A stretch of 64,000 nt of DNA from Portulaca oleracea (taxonomy: Eukaryota > Streptophyta > Magnoliopsida > Caryophyllales > Portulacaceae): assembly GCA_029582165.1 (NCBI GenBank), contig CM055872.1, positions 52,105,195 to 52,169,194 on the forward strand, written 5' to 3'. Positions 35,207-46,885 of this stretch are shown piece by piece. The notes beneath the pieces are model-generated. The model ran no database searches and was not told where the DNA came from. It saw only the letters and a program-made list of their open reading frames with translations. Each line of letters opens with the position of its first letter. The first letter of the stretch is position 1. Both the position numbers and the translations under genes were made by a program.

Positions 35207-35420
35207 TGTTTTGTAGAGGATAAAATAATGAAAGAAGGAGTGAAGATGGATTGAAGTTGAGTGATGTCTTCACTAAATACAAGTGTTATTTATAATGGAG
35301 GATCATGCACTAAAATGGAGCAAAATCGTCACAAACGGTCACTTAGCCGATTGATATTAGAAATCCCATTATCCATGCCTTTCTCCAATGGCTGAATCTG
35401 CAAAAATTAAAAAAAATGGA
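35207..35420 (-). promoter_or_regulatory. Promoter region of accessory ORF copy 2
   Basis: The minus strand from about 35375 down (gattttgctccatttt, then TTATAAATA near 35292) parallels 265-313 of copy 1, at a similar distance from the start codon. Confidence 0.6.
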
Positions 35421-35780
35421 AAATGAGCAAAAGTCATTTGGCTTTGCTCGGTCCAAAGGTAGGTAGCACCTGGCCCAACCCACATACGCACACCCCCTAA
35501 AGCTGCCTAGCCTTGCTCGCTAGATGGGCCACTGCTTTTGGAGCATGGCGTGATGGGAAAGATTGATGGAATAGCTTGAGAGACTTGATTCACAATCGAA
35601 TAAGAGCTTGATCACCCAAAAGATTTGGATATGACCTTGGATAAAGGAAACTCCACCACCAAAGGCCTAGCACCCCACCATGACCATCATAAAGGAAGAT
35701 TCCACCAAATGATCAATAAAGAGATGACTTGCAAACACCACCATTAATCAATGGATAAAGTAAAGCAAGATTTTAGAAGA
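35421..35780. other. Unassigned, probably LTR R/U5-type sequence
   Basis: No frame. It lies downstream (minus strand) of the TATA box at 35857-35864 and upstream of the accessory ORF promoter. Confidence 0.3.
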
Positions 35781-36330
35781 AAGGGAGAAACCCTAAGCAA
35801 TGCATAAGCATATTCATTAATCAGTAAAAAGTGTCTGGAAAAGTATAACAACAAGCTATTTATACTAAACCCAAAATTAAGCCAAAACAGCGTAAAAATG
35901 GTGTTTTCCAGAACGCCGGCTCGGGCGAGCAGAAGGACGGCTCGGGCGAGCAGGCCTTCTGCCTGCCGTCAGTCGTCGGCAGGTCGCGTGTGCAACATCT
36001 CCGGCAGAAGTTCAGCTCGGGCGAGCAGGAGGAAGGCTCGGGCGAGCAGACCTTATGGATGCGTGGTTGTGCACACGATGACAGCCTGACAGAAACGCTG
36101 CTCGGGCGAGCAAAAGGAACAGCTCGGGCGAGCAGGCCCCCTGACGCCCAATTCACGCTCGGCAGAAGCATTGCTCGGGTGAGCCAGGAGGTGGCTCGGT
36201 CGAGCAAGCTCTCTGATGGCCACGGTTGTGCCCTGGTTTTTATTAATCCCGGGGGTTTTAAACACGCGCACCCCGATACCTTATATGCTCTAGTCTCGAG
36301 ACGGCCCGGTCCAGTCTCGAGGCCTCCGGG
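35781..36330 (-). repeat. LTR U3/R segment with paired GCTCGGGCGAGC palindromes
   Basis: A minus-strand TATA box (TATAAATA, 35857-35864, in TTAGTATAAATAGCT) is preceded by eight 12-mers in four pairs. Pair starts are 35919/35940, 36015/36036, 36100/36122 and 36173/36194. The element ends are not found. Confidence 0.6.
35919..36205. promoter_or_regulatory. Four palindrome pairs with 21-22 bp internal spacing
   Basis: Six copies are exactly GCTCGGGCGAGC; the last two are GCTCGGGTGAGC and GCTCGGTCGAGC. Within pairs the starts are 21, 21, 22 and 21 bp apart; between pairs the gaps shrink (75, 64, 51 bp). Confidence 0.8.
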
Positions 36331-36850
36331 GTCGGTGTTGTGAGCGGGCCCCTCCCTAAGGAGCCCCGGGGCCCATCCATCGGATGGCCGAGACTAGCCT
36401 CCCAGCTCCCGAAGTGACCGGAAATTGCAACTCGAGGCTCGAGTTGGACGAAGCGGTTCGCTTGGCGGTGGTCACCAGAGAGGAGAAAGGAACCCGGACC
36501 TCTTCAGCTTTGCACTTCCCACCCTTTGTTTCGACCCATCTCCTCACGCACCTTGCTTTGAGCTTTGTTCTGTCAGGCCTTGCATTCAATCGAAATTCTC
36601 TAACACTTAGGATTTTATTTCATTTTTTTATTTTCTTTTGTTTGGGGAAGCGGGGTTAATCCCACCATATAGTTAAACATGTTCATGCGTCATGTTGCAC
36701 AATAAAAGTTGAACAAAAGAGTCATGCATAATAAGAGTCATACATAATAGATTCGTGCCTACATAGATAGTCAGGCCATACATAAAGCAATAAATAAAAG
36801 TAGTACATAGGGAATTACATTAGTTAATTCCTAGGAGTCTACATAAGAAC
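36331..36850. other. GC-rich then AT-rich stretch without a recognised gene
   Basis: 36290-36480 is GC-rich with repeated 'ctcgag'. Short plus-strand frames lack any domain. Confidence 0.3.
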
Positions 36851-38420
36851 ATGGCATAGTCAATCGTACCACACCATGGAGCTAGTGTCACCGCTGTCTT
36901 CAGAAGCTTCACCACCAGCATTGAGAACACCGTCGCCACCAAAGTATATGTCCCAAGAGTAGTAATCAGAGCTCAGCCCTAGGTCAAAACTCGGAAGCAC
37001 AAGGGGTTCCTGAGGAGATGATAACACAAGAGGAGGCAAGACAGGAGGTGCCCTGGGTGGTGACGATACGGGAGGTGCTTGAGGGAGAGGCTAACCAAGA
37101 ATGCTCGGGAACATGCCACTCTATGGACTATACCGGCCAGATAGGCTCTGGAGCAAGCTCAAGAATAGGCCAACCAAACGAACTCGATCCACCGAGCCAC
37201 GAATGTTGAGGAGTTGACCAATCCTATAGACCCATTGACCATGAAGACCCCACGGTGGGTATAGGCATAGGCCATCCCTGAGATTGAGCGTCGAAACCTT
37301 GCTATCTACCTAAGCCACCCAGAGAAGGTGTGACAGGGTTCACAAGATGTGAAGTAGTGTCATCTACAAGGGTTTGACTGTCAGGATACCCTACAGATGC
37401 ACTTGAATGGTGATCCCGCACGATGATCTCTCACCCACGACAGCCCGATCGCACCGAGGAAGGAGTACGATGAGAATGAAAAGGTCGATAAGTTACACTA
37501 GACTCAGAATTATCCTCACCCAAAAAGAGGGGGCTCACTCATCGTTAGTATAGCGAGCACTATGATAAGACCCCTCTTCACCGAATGGCTCCCCCAAAGA
37601 CATGAAGCCCATGTCTTCCTCCATATGTTGTGAATTATGTGTATGAGAGTCGAAGCCACCCTTACGAGAGCCGGCACAATCTTGACCCTCAACTAGCACA
37701 CCTTTTCCCCGACCCTAAAGAATAGATGCCAAGTGTAAGCGGGAAGATCCACCAACCTACGATGCAGAGCGTGAGGAGCCCCCAACCTCCTTGCGAGACC
37801 GACCCCTGGATATGTACTCCCCAATAGAAGAGTGGCGAGGAACCTCTATTTGAGGGATGTCAGCGTCTGAACACCAAGGAGGAGCCCGAGGCACAAATTC
37901 TGCATCAATTTCCAAATCACCGGCACCAGCTACTGCACCTTGATAGCGTCCAGAACGATTAAACAATCTCTCGATGAATTTTTTCACGATGCTCACCTCC
38001 TTGGCCATGCCCCACACTTGTTGCAACCTCGGTTGCATAAGGAAAAGGTAAGAAACTCGGCATGAGCCATAAAAGCGAGGAAAAGGAAGGAAGATTACTG
38101 ACTTCCTAGAGATTTCCTCCAAAAGTAAATAGGAGTTGATATGTTCTAACTCAAGAAAATCGCATAGCAAGTCCCTCGTTACGCTTGTGTTCTTTTAGGT
38201 CGCCTTATTATAGGGCGGTAGGGCCCCTGTTGACAAAAAAGGGAATAATCAAGAACCAGTTAGAAAAATGGAATGGGAGACAAAGGAAATTCTATGTACT
38301 GGTTTAAAGACTAGACGACGGAGATACTGTTCTAACTTGTCCTAAAAACCTTGCTGAAGGTCCTCCCCACGGAGGGCGATCTCAAGGGCGACCGCATCCA
38401 GGCCACACGGATCGAACATC
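36851..38420 (-). pseudogene. Unidentified decayed coding region
   Basis: I do not recognise this gene. On the minus strand the clearest frame (38170-37757, no good ATG) reads LCDFLELEHINSYLLLEE, then FIERLFNRSGRYQG, then a Ser/Arg/Pro-rich tail. Weak coding character (acidic, Ser-rich, with stops and frame changes) continues to about 36880. Upstream, 38420-38355 may be an earlier exon (LIPKDPSEKMFDPCGLD) with a possible intron ending 'tcaacag' near 38232. It lies between two retroelement segments, so an accessory ORF is possible. Confidence 0.3.
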
Positions 38421-38455
38421 TTCTCTGAAGGATCTTTGGGAATCAAGGAACGATG

Positions 38456-40402
38456 TGTAAACACCGGATTTTGTACCGGGTATTTTAGATAAATTATACA
38501 TATGCAATAAGGATAATTGGATTCTAATAATCCCTACTTTCACCAATTGGACAATGGTGGACCGTACTTTCACTTTGTATTCTGGTGGTCCAAAAAAAAA
38601 AAATTGGATTGTGGTGGTACCAAATCCACCTCTACATTCTTCTTATTTTTTTCATTCCTACACTATATTATTTTTGTTTTTTTCATTCCCGCCCCTAAAA
38701 AGTTAATGAATTATAGTTTCTAAAACATTTTTTAAATTATTTTTTTGAGACTCCGAATAATTATTATGATTTTTTAAAAATAATAAAAGTGAAAAAATCG
38801 TAAAAAATAGTAAAAAAAATGAAAAAATTGGAAAAACGCTGTAAATTCATTAAAAATCATTGTAAAGTGTTATACAAAGTTTTGAATCAAATGCAACACA
38901 AAATCTATGATTTCCTTGAAAATATCCCACTACAATCCAATTTTTTTTTTGGACCACCAGAATACAAAGTGAAAGTACGGTCCACCATTGTCCAATTGGT
39001 GAAAGTAGGGATTATTAGAATCCAATTATCCTATGCAATAAATTAGCATGCAAAAGTCAAAAACCAAGAATACAAAAAAAAACCCAAAATACAAAAGAAA
39101 ACCATTCCATGTCATCAATCTGTGTGAGCATTCAAACACATCCATGTATCCATGCCATGTCATCAATCCGTGTGAGATAACATTCAAACACATCCCCTAA
39201 TCCATGCATCCATGCAATCCCCACAATCATGCACTCCCCTAATCTCCTCTTATCCCATAATCAAATAACTTTAATGGGGGGATTATGATATTAAAGGAGT
39301 ATGATTGGTGGATCATGTTTATTCCCTTCTATTCCATCACCTCCCTTCCTCACCTATAAATGCCCCCACATCCCTCCACTCATTCCATCAACAGCTTTCA
39401 CCAACAATCATCATCAGCACCTCTCAGCTCTCTACTATTATCCATTCCCCCCAATTCTCTTCCATCAACCATCATCCATATCCTTCCATAAACTCCATTC
39501 TCCACCACACTCAAATAGCCATCACTCCAAGAGCCTCAACTAAGCCACATTCAAGTGTTCATCATAAGGAGCTCGATCTTCCTTCCATCATATCGAAGCT
39601 TAAAGTGAGGTTCGTCTATCTTTTGGTTTTGATTATGTAGTTTATTTCCATGTTTCACTTTATTTGTATATCATTTCGTAAAAACCTTCATTTTTTTAAT
39701 TGCATGTTCGGAATATTAAAATTCATCAAAGTTTTCCCCGCTCAATTTCATTTCAAGTTCGATTTTAGTAGAGTCTGTTTTTTTAAACAGGCGGATTCGA
39801 GAATTATTTAATTCTTGAATTCGTAACCTTGCCTCCGGATTCGGAATTCGGGTTCGTAGACCGGAGTTATTTTCTATTTTTGTGGTTTGTCGATTTCCAT
39901 AATCGGCTGGCAACTCTTCCTTTATTCCATTTTTTATTATTAATCACACATGTTTATTACATTGAAAAAATTATAAAATGGTTTATATACTCCCATAATT
40001 TAATCCGGAGCTAGCTCGAGAGAAAATGTCAAAGAAATTATCATAGGTCACGAGGCCTTTGAATATTTCTAAACATTTTTTGTTGGGCCAAAGAAGCACA
40101 GGCCCAACAGTGGCAACATCACAGGCCATGCGGCCAGTAATGGCCCCTTTTGGCCCATGTGCTTTTTTCTTGGCCCAGGTTTGAATTGGAATTCGTATTG
40201 AGCCATTTGTAGATTAATTTGGTGTGATTTCAAGTGTGTAAATAATAAAAATTGCTCTTAAATGAATAAAAGCCTCCTCTCGAAAATGATTTTCATAAAG
40301 TAAAAATATCCTTATTTATGGATTAAGCAACCTTAGTCGGCTCCCGATCACTAAGTAGCACTCTCGAGGTAAAAGCATGGTGGCTTTTCCCGGGGTCCTA
40401 CA
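38456..40402 (+). repeat. Tat-type LTR, interrupted by a Mutator-like MITE
   Basis: It begins TGTAAACACCGG and ends GGGGTCCTACA next to a primer site. Without the MITE and one target copy it is about 1.4 kb, close to the LTR at 31144-32701. TATA box (CCTATAAATGCC) at about 39354. R/U5 39770-39915. Confidence 0.75.
38511..39031. mobile_element. 521-bp Mutator-like MITE with roughly 100-bp terminal inverted repeats
   Basis: The left end (GGATAATTGGATTCTAATAA) is mirrored at the right end almost without mismatch for about 100 bp. The 10-bp direct repeats TATGCAATAA at 38501-38510 and 39032-39041 flank it. Long inverted repeats with a 9-11 bp duplication indicate a Mutator-type element. The interior is AT-rich and non-coding. 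Confidence 0.85.
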
Positions 40403-41115
40403 GATTAGCGACTCCACTGTGAACTTAAACTTAAAAAGAGGGTAAAACTTGAAAAATCAAGTTGATTTGAAATTGTAAAAGGGAGAAAGTTGATTTATTT
40501 CACGATTTTATTATTCTTTTAGGCATTTTGCATACCAGGCTACTCTCCGGATCTTTTGACGCGGGAGAGCAAAAGCGATGATTTAGGTAACCTAAGATTT
40601 TACCCGAGAGCGGACGACCACTACTTGTGTGATGCACTCTACATCGCCAAACATTTGGTATCTCCTCTCACCCATGTTATACTCGAAGGCTTCCTTGAAG
40701 TCCGACGAGCAACACATCACACACTTTGCCTATAAACTTTATATAAGTGAAGTGCACCAAGGCAAGAACATGTGGTACCTCATCCAATCCCAACTTTAGT
40801 AATCCATGAATGTAGAGCCTTGGTTTAGGGTACCCTTCATGTTGTACGCTATGTGTGTTTTCCCTTCCCCTTTTCTTTATTGCAAAAGAGTCGACCCTAG
40901 TTTATTGGCTTTGTTCTAGTCCATGTAAAATTCATTAGAGCTGAGAAGAGGATGGTTTATCAATTAGGCAATCAACCTCAAACATTATGGTTAGCACAGT
41001 GGTAGGGCCCATTTATGTACGAGGGTTGATTACTCTAATTAATAAAAACAAAATTTATCTCGCCCTCAATGATATTATATGGCCCTTTACGACGCTCTCT
41101 CTACGAAGGTCCAAA
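40403..41115 (+). other. Primer-binding site and leader of the decayed Tat element
   Basis: GATTAGCGACTCCACTGTG is the same primer site as at 32702 with a few changes. The leader matches 32702-33415. Confidence 0.65.
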
Positions 41116-41629
41116 AAAATCTGACTAAAATTCAACATAGTTAATGGATAACGTCTTAGACTACATATTAGTCACTAAGCTTGAGTAAATTAATTTATAT
41201 ACTTAATTATTAAATCCGTCGTATTTATGGTCGGCCGGTTGTTAGGCCGAACCATATTGGATTTACCAATTAAGCCTATAAACTAATTATAACCCGCTTA
41301 TTGTTGGCTTTATCCAGTCCTTTACAATGTCCACTTTTCTTGAGTAAATAAATAAAAAAATGAAATAAATGTGACAAAAAGCATAGGTCGTAAGTCCTAT
41401 AGAAGATTATTCTATTCTGCACATATGCACAACAGCCATTATAGCCCAAAGTTGTGTAAGTCCATTGGCCCAAGTTACAGATTCTCTTTAAAACGGTCGG
41501 CTTGTGGATTGGGCCCATTCGAATTGAGAAACACTCACTTGTGCTTTCTAACCTATAATCACCTCACTATATTTGACTTTATTCGGCCCTTTTTAATGTT
41601 CCGTAGTTAGGCCTATATAGAGTTAGGTC
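41116..41629 (+). other. Non-coding spacer between leader and gag
   Basis: No supported frame; AT-rich. Confidence 0.35.
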
Positions 41630-43233
41630 ATGCACTCTCAAGAAGTGGGTGAGTCATTTGAGTGTCAGCATGAAGGCGTAAAGTCTATTAGGGTCTCGTA
41701 TAGGTCTTCTAAGACATGCATGCATCAGGTAGAAACGTTAGAGTCAATTACCGAGTCACTAACAAATTTCCATACAGGCAAGATAGGATATTGCTTTCGA
41801 GCCCGCATCAGAGATCCACGTACTGATCAATTGGTTCCAAATCTGAACTACAACCTGTCTACCACTCGAGCTAGAAATCATATCATGGCTGAGGAATGAT
41901 TCCAAGAGATTCTTGTCCAAAGTACCGAGGCTAACATCACAAAGCATCTGAAAGAGTTGTACACCAAGATGCAGGGCCTACTTTTTGCTAATTCCCTGGA
42001 ACAAGAATAGAAGATTGGGAAAAGGTTTCACGAACAATAATAGGTGATGGATGGCATGCTGCAAGCCATAACCAAGATTAATGAGATGCTAGGTTTAAAT
42101 ACTGAGGGAGATGACGATGTCATAAAAGTCAATGGGTATGAACCTGAGCCCGAACTTGTCAAGACACCTACAAAGGATAAGTCAAGGGGCTCAAGGTCGT
42201 TCAAAGGGAAGTCCAAGGCAGTCAAAGAAGTTCCCAAAGCCATTGAAAATCCTGTTGTTAAGGCCTTGGAACAAAAACTTGAGAGTCTTACCAACATGAT
42301 TAGCATTGTTCCAGCCTTTGCTGACAAGTACACAAATGTACCTTTGCCTATACATCCCGTCATAAAAGTAGCCGATAAAGTTAAAGTACCTAACATCAAG
42401 TTCAAGCCATCTGAAAATCCTACCCACCACATCGAGGAGTTCATGTGACTGGCACCTCTCAACAGGATTGATGTTGACTCTTACTCTACAGTATTCCCAT
42501 CCACCCTAGATGGAGAAGCCAAAGTATGGTAACATGCCCTATCACCTCAAGTCAAAGCTGACTGGAACGAGTTGTTTAAGGCTTTTATTAATCACTACAG
42601 TCGTATCTAAAAGAAGCATGCCACAGTGGATGACCTAACAACCATGAAGCAAAGGGAAGACGAGTCCTTCCCGGATTACTTCGAAAGGTGGCACACCAAA
42701 TTGTCTCACATCAATGAGACTATACCTCTATGCTTACAGTTATACACCTTCAAGCAGAGTCTCAAGAGTAGCCTGGCTCGGTACTTGAGATACCATGTGA
42801 TCAAGGCTTCGACTACTTGAAGGACCTTTGCGTCCGAATTGAAACCATGAACAATGAGAAGGTTTCCGCCCAAGGGTTGAAGAGTTCTAGTCCTAATGGG
42901 AGGGTTATTGGTTCGCCCAACCACCCTTCTAAGAGCATTGAGACTAATACAATTCAGTCAGGAATCCAGCCAAAGTACGACCATTATACCCCACTCGACA
43001 CCACCTACATCGATGCTTTGGCTCATCTCTTAAGGAAAAACCTGATTGACTTGCCTTTACCGAGACCAGAGCCAGAAACGAAGTTCCCAAGTTGGGATGA
43101 TAATGCATTCTACAACTATCACAGGTGTAAGGGACATGACACCGAGAAGTGTTGGACCTTGAAGAATAAGATTAAGGGTATGATCCGGTCAGGGAAATTG
43201 CCTCTGCCAAAAGCAGCACAGAAAGCTCGCTAG
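41630..43233 (+). pseudogene. Tat-lineage gag, decayed
   Basis: 42044-42448 reads a lysine-rich linker and the capsid start (VPNIKFKPSENPTHHIEEFM). In-frame stops at 42446, 42529, 42608 and 42818 split it, but the capsid pattern continues (LDGEAKVW, FKAFINHYS, ESFPDYFERW, YTFKQSLKSSLARYLRY). The last frame, 42817-43233, has a zinc-knuckle-like YHRCKGHDTEKCWTLKNKIK (about 43118-43177), near-identical in form to that of the minus-strand Tat gag at 17720-17765. 41630-41899 is an N-terminal frame of uncertain extent. With the LTR and leader at 38456-41115 this is the 5' half of one element. Confidence 0.8.
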
Positions 43234-44636
43234 AGCAACGACCCTTAGGAGCAGTCAACAAGGGAAGGAAACACTGCAGGAAGAGAGAGGACTTGAAGTT
43301 AGTTGGGGTCTCAGTTCATTTGAGCATTCCGTTTCAAAGTCAGTTAGGGATGGCAATGATTCGGTCTAAGATATGTTTGTCTTTTGAATTCAATAAGATG
43401 CATCTATTTGATTGCGATTGTTTGAGATTCTCGTGCTTATTCTCTTAACTTGAGTTGAAAAGCTCCTTCATCCATTTATTAGCCTTAACATCAAAGTCTG
43501 ACATATCCATTTATCATCACCCTCATATACCTTTCGTTCATCATGTTTGTCATCCTACGGATCCAGGGTTTAAAATAAAAGTTTAAAAAAAGAGAGAGAG
43601 AGAGAGAGAGAAAAGAACAAAAAACAGGAGAAAAAAAGAGAAAAAAAGAAGAGAGAAGTCAGTCTGCATTCATCAAGCAGGCTGGGCAAAAGGAGAGAAG
43701 ACCAAAATTTCAAGTCTCTTGAAAGTGGACATCTCTATGCTCCTAGACTAGCAGCCTGAACAAAACATGCCTAAGGTAGGGGCCTATCATCTAATCACCC
43801 ACATCACCATCCATTTCACCTATTACCTTCCCATTCGCCAACAATATTTTCCCTTGCTTATAACCTTCATCTCCATCCTGAATTCCCCTTCACCAAATCA
43901 TCCCTCTTTGCATCATTCATCACAGTCACCGTTCGAAAACCCTTAGCCTCGACCAACCCGGTCATTCTCCTCATGACCAATCCATATCTACCCCAAAGCC
44001 AAAAGGTGTGTTGTGACTAAAGGTGAACATGAGTCAACCCCATGACGAGAAAGGCGAAAAAAAAGAGTCAAAAAAAAAGAAAAAAAAAGAGAGAGTTCCT
44101 AGTTGGTCCACCAACATGGGTCGGCATGAGTGGTACGACACTCATGTCCCTTAAGCACTTTGTTTGCGTATGGGAAAACCTATGCTGGGAGAGTAAACCC
44201 CGGGCCGTCCATATCTCAAAGCATGCCTGCAAAAAAAAAGGGGAGAGAAAAGGAACGAGAAAAGGCAAAAAAAAATCAGAGAAAAAAAAGTGAAAAGAAA
44301 AAGTGAAAAAAAAGAAAAGAAAGAAGAGGGTGAAAAGAAATAGTCACACACACCGAAAATCATTCATAAACCTTCCAAATTGTTCACAAGCCTTGCGCCC
44401 CAAGCCTACGCATCATCATCACACCTTTGCATCCATAACCTTTGAGCCTTCATAGCCATCCTCAAGCCTACCTCACCAAGCCCTCCTCGAGGCACTAATC
44501 CTTTGAAGTTGCACCTTGTGAACTACGACTAGCCTGATTCCACATTGGATGCGTAAGAGAACCTCTTTGAGGTCCGTCCACTACAATTTGCCTTAATGGA
44601 GCATCCTTTTCACAAAATTTGTCTTTGAGAGAAAAT
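43234..44636 (+). other. Post-gag region of the Tat element, AG-rich
   Basis: No protease or RT motif. There are GA and A-rich runs at 43590-43660 and 44055-44340. The plus frame 44042-44293 is Lys/Glu low complexity only. Confidence 0.4.
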
Positions 44637-44835
44637 TAGAGGGGCTTGCTCGGAACCCCGAGCTAGGCAAAAGGAGAGAAAGAGAATAAGAGAGGCTAGC
44701 TCGGAACCCTAAGCTAGGCAAAATAAAGAAAGAGAACAAGAGAGGCTAGCTTGGAATCCCAGGCTAGGCAAAAGGAGAGTGAGAGAATAAGAGAGGCTAG
44801 CCTGAAAACCTGTTAGGGCAAGCTAGGCAAAAGGA
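44637..44835 (+). repeat. Minisatellite with GCTAGCTCGGAACCC units
   Basis: Four imperfect units of about 55 bp, each with (c)tcggaaccc..agctaggcaaa and then a GA-rich spacer; CTCGG and CCGAG form a small inverted repeat in the first unit. Confidence 0.75.
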
Positions 44836-45117
44836 GAGTAAACCCTGGATTTTGAAGTTCTTTCACATCCCCGCCATCACAAGTCCTCAACCATCTTTCT
44901 GTTAGACTTGGATCATCCTCACATCCAAATAGCCAACCATCTCCCCTCCTACAACATGAATCCATCTCGACCATTCCCTCACCTCTTCTCCTATGAGGTG
45001 ACTTAACCCTTGGTGACTGCCTGGCCTTAGCTGAAACATAGTCATTTGTCGTCATAGTGTACCCATATTCGACCATCCACCCACCGTCATCTCCTTTTTA
45101 ACCAAGTGTGTGAGGTA

Positions 45118-45260
45118 TGTCCCTAGGTTGCCAAAAGAACAAAATTGCCCTCACTGGTTTATATGCAAAGTGAAAGTGCCCTTAGGTTGCCAAAAGAATG
45201 TCCCTAGGTTGCCAAAATTAAGTTAATAACCACAATGTCCCTAGGTTGCCAAAATAACGA
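45118..45260 (+). repeat. Short interspersed repeat 'tccctaggttgccaaaa'
   Basis: Four copies start near 45120, 45180, 45201 and 45238, with irregular spacing. Confidence 0.7.
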
Positions 45261-45792
45261 TAGTGCCCTCGGGTTGATCTTCTTTGTATGTGAAATAAGC
45301 GAATTACCATTAAGTTGATTCTTCTTCCATTTGGCACCCAAGTTGAGGTCAATTGTGACTCTGCCTTGTTATTCATGCCGAGAATCCTAAGGCCCCTTAG
45401 AAAGCCCGAAAAGGGTCATGATAAGGATCTAAAGCTTCACTATATGGCCCAAGATCCACCATGATGTGAATATCACGCCCCATGATGACCAAAAGAAGCC
45501 TCAAAGGACCCGGATCTACCTTGAAATGGACCCCACAACACTGTTTGACTTGTTGGGAAAGGAGGGAGACTTTGAGTGTGTCGGGAACTAGGTGGGTAAA
45601 ATTGAATTGATCCCAATACGGTTCAATTTCATTCTAGTTAGTTAAGCAAAAGATACATTGGGCTATTACATTGCTTAAAAGAAAACAAAAAGGCCACATT
45701 ACAAAAAGTTGGGGGAGACCTAAAAGGAGGGCCAACTACCAGCTAAGAGATGAGTAATAACTTGTAGATTATGACGCTATTTCAAAACACAA
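45261..45792. other. Non-coding stretch, probably the end of the Tat remnant
   Basis: No frame or terminal repeat recognised. Confidence 0.3.
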
Positions 45793-45800
45793 AACAACTA

Positions 45801-46877
45801 CGAGTAAATTACATTTACCCTACCTGAGATTTGCGGTAATAATTTTCACACCCCACATTTGTGAAATAATTTTTACCTTACCTCACAATAGCTCTAAGTG
45901 TTTTATATCCTGCCTAATGTTTGACGTAATAATTATTACACACCCCACTTTTGTTAAATAATTTTTACCTTACCTCACATAAATTGTAAGTGATTTTTAC
46001 CATACCTAAGGTTTGTTGTAAGTGTTATTGCAACACTACAACATAACAAGGATGCCACGACTTAATAGAGCGACCCATATCGTATTGGACGCAGAATTTT
46101 TTCGCGCGACCGATAACTTATATAATGAAGCGTTTAGCTAGGAGTAGGAGTATTCTTTATTTATCATTTTTTATTTTCTTTTACCATGAATAACTTAAAT
46201 CATGATATATGAATCAATGACTAGCTATATATGGGTAGATTCACATTTTGGTGGAAATCAACAACTGCGAAAGGGTTAGGATTGATCTACATGATAGGCA
46301 GTGCAGAGGGCAAGGTTGTTAAAATCGGGATCCTAACTCGAAACTATGGGGAAGTTAAAATCGGAATTTAGCCCATGTAGGATCGTGAATCGTGTGTAAA
46401 TTGTAGAATCGTTTCGACGATTTTGGACCATAAAATCGTAGGATCGTAAATCAGGATCGGGATTTTAATAACTATGGTAGAGGGTAGTAAGGAAGGAATG
46501 AGAGGTTAGGGAAAGTTTAATGGAGCATAGATGATGGAGACTGAGATTTCATTGTAGATTATGTCCTGTTTGGTTCCTAGGATGACATTTCATGACATTC
46601 AAATGTTGTTTTGCATTCTAGATCTTCGATAGTAAAGGTGGGAATCAAAGATATAGATTTCCAGTAACACTTACTGCCATAACAGGTTATGTAAAAATCA
46701 CTTACAACTATTGTGAGGTAGGGTAAAAATTATTTCACAAAGGTGGTTTGTATAATAATTATTACGACAAACCTCGGGTAGGATAAAAAACACTCAAAGC
46801 TAATGTGAGGTAAGGTAAAAATTATTTCACAAATGTGGCGTGTGCAAAAATTATTACAGCTAAATGTAATTGACTCA
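45801..46877. mobile_element. TIR element with about 200-bp inverted repeats, host of a nested MITE
   Basis: The left arm (45801-46030) and right arm (46690-46877) are inverted relative to each other (shared 'aaataatttttaccttacctcac' blocks, each present twice per arm). AACAACTA at 45793-45800 and 46878-46885 is an 8-bp target duplication (9 bp if the neighbouring A counts). A 166-bp MITE sits inside at 46311. No coding sequence. Confidence 0.75.
46311..46476. mobile_element. 166-bp hAT-like MITE, copy 2
   Basis: Same length and termini as 701-866, with about ten base differences. The flanks gcagaggg (46303-46310) and gtagaggg (46477-46484) are an 8-bp duplication with one mismatch. Confidence 0.85.
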
Positions 46878-46885
46878 AACAACTA

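Noticed and set aside
35860..36343. Arg/Ala/Ser-rich frames on both strands
   Set aside because: They translate the GCTCGGGCGAGC palindrome pairs (ARAS repeats).
42028..42462. 144-codon minus-strand frame
   Set aside because: Shadow of the plus-strand Tat gag frame 42044-42448.
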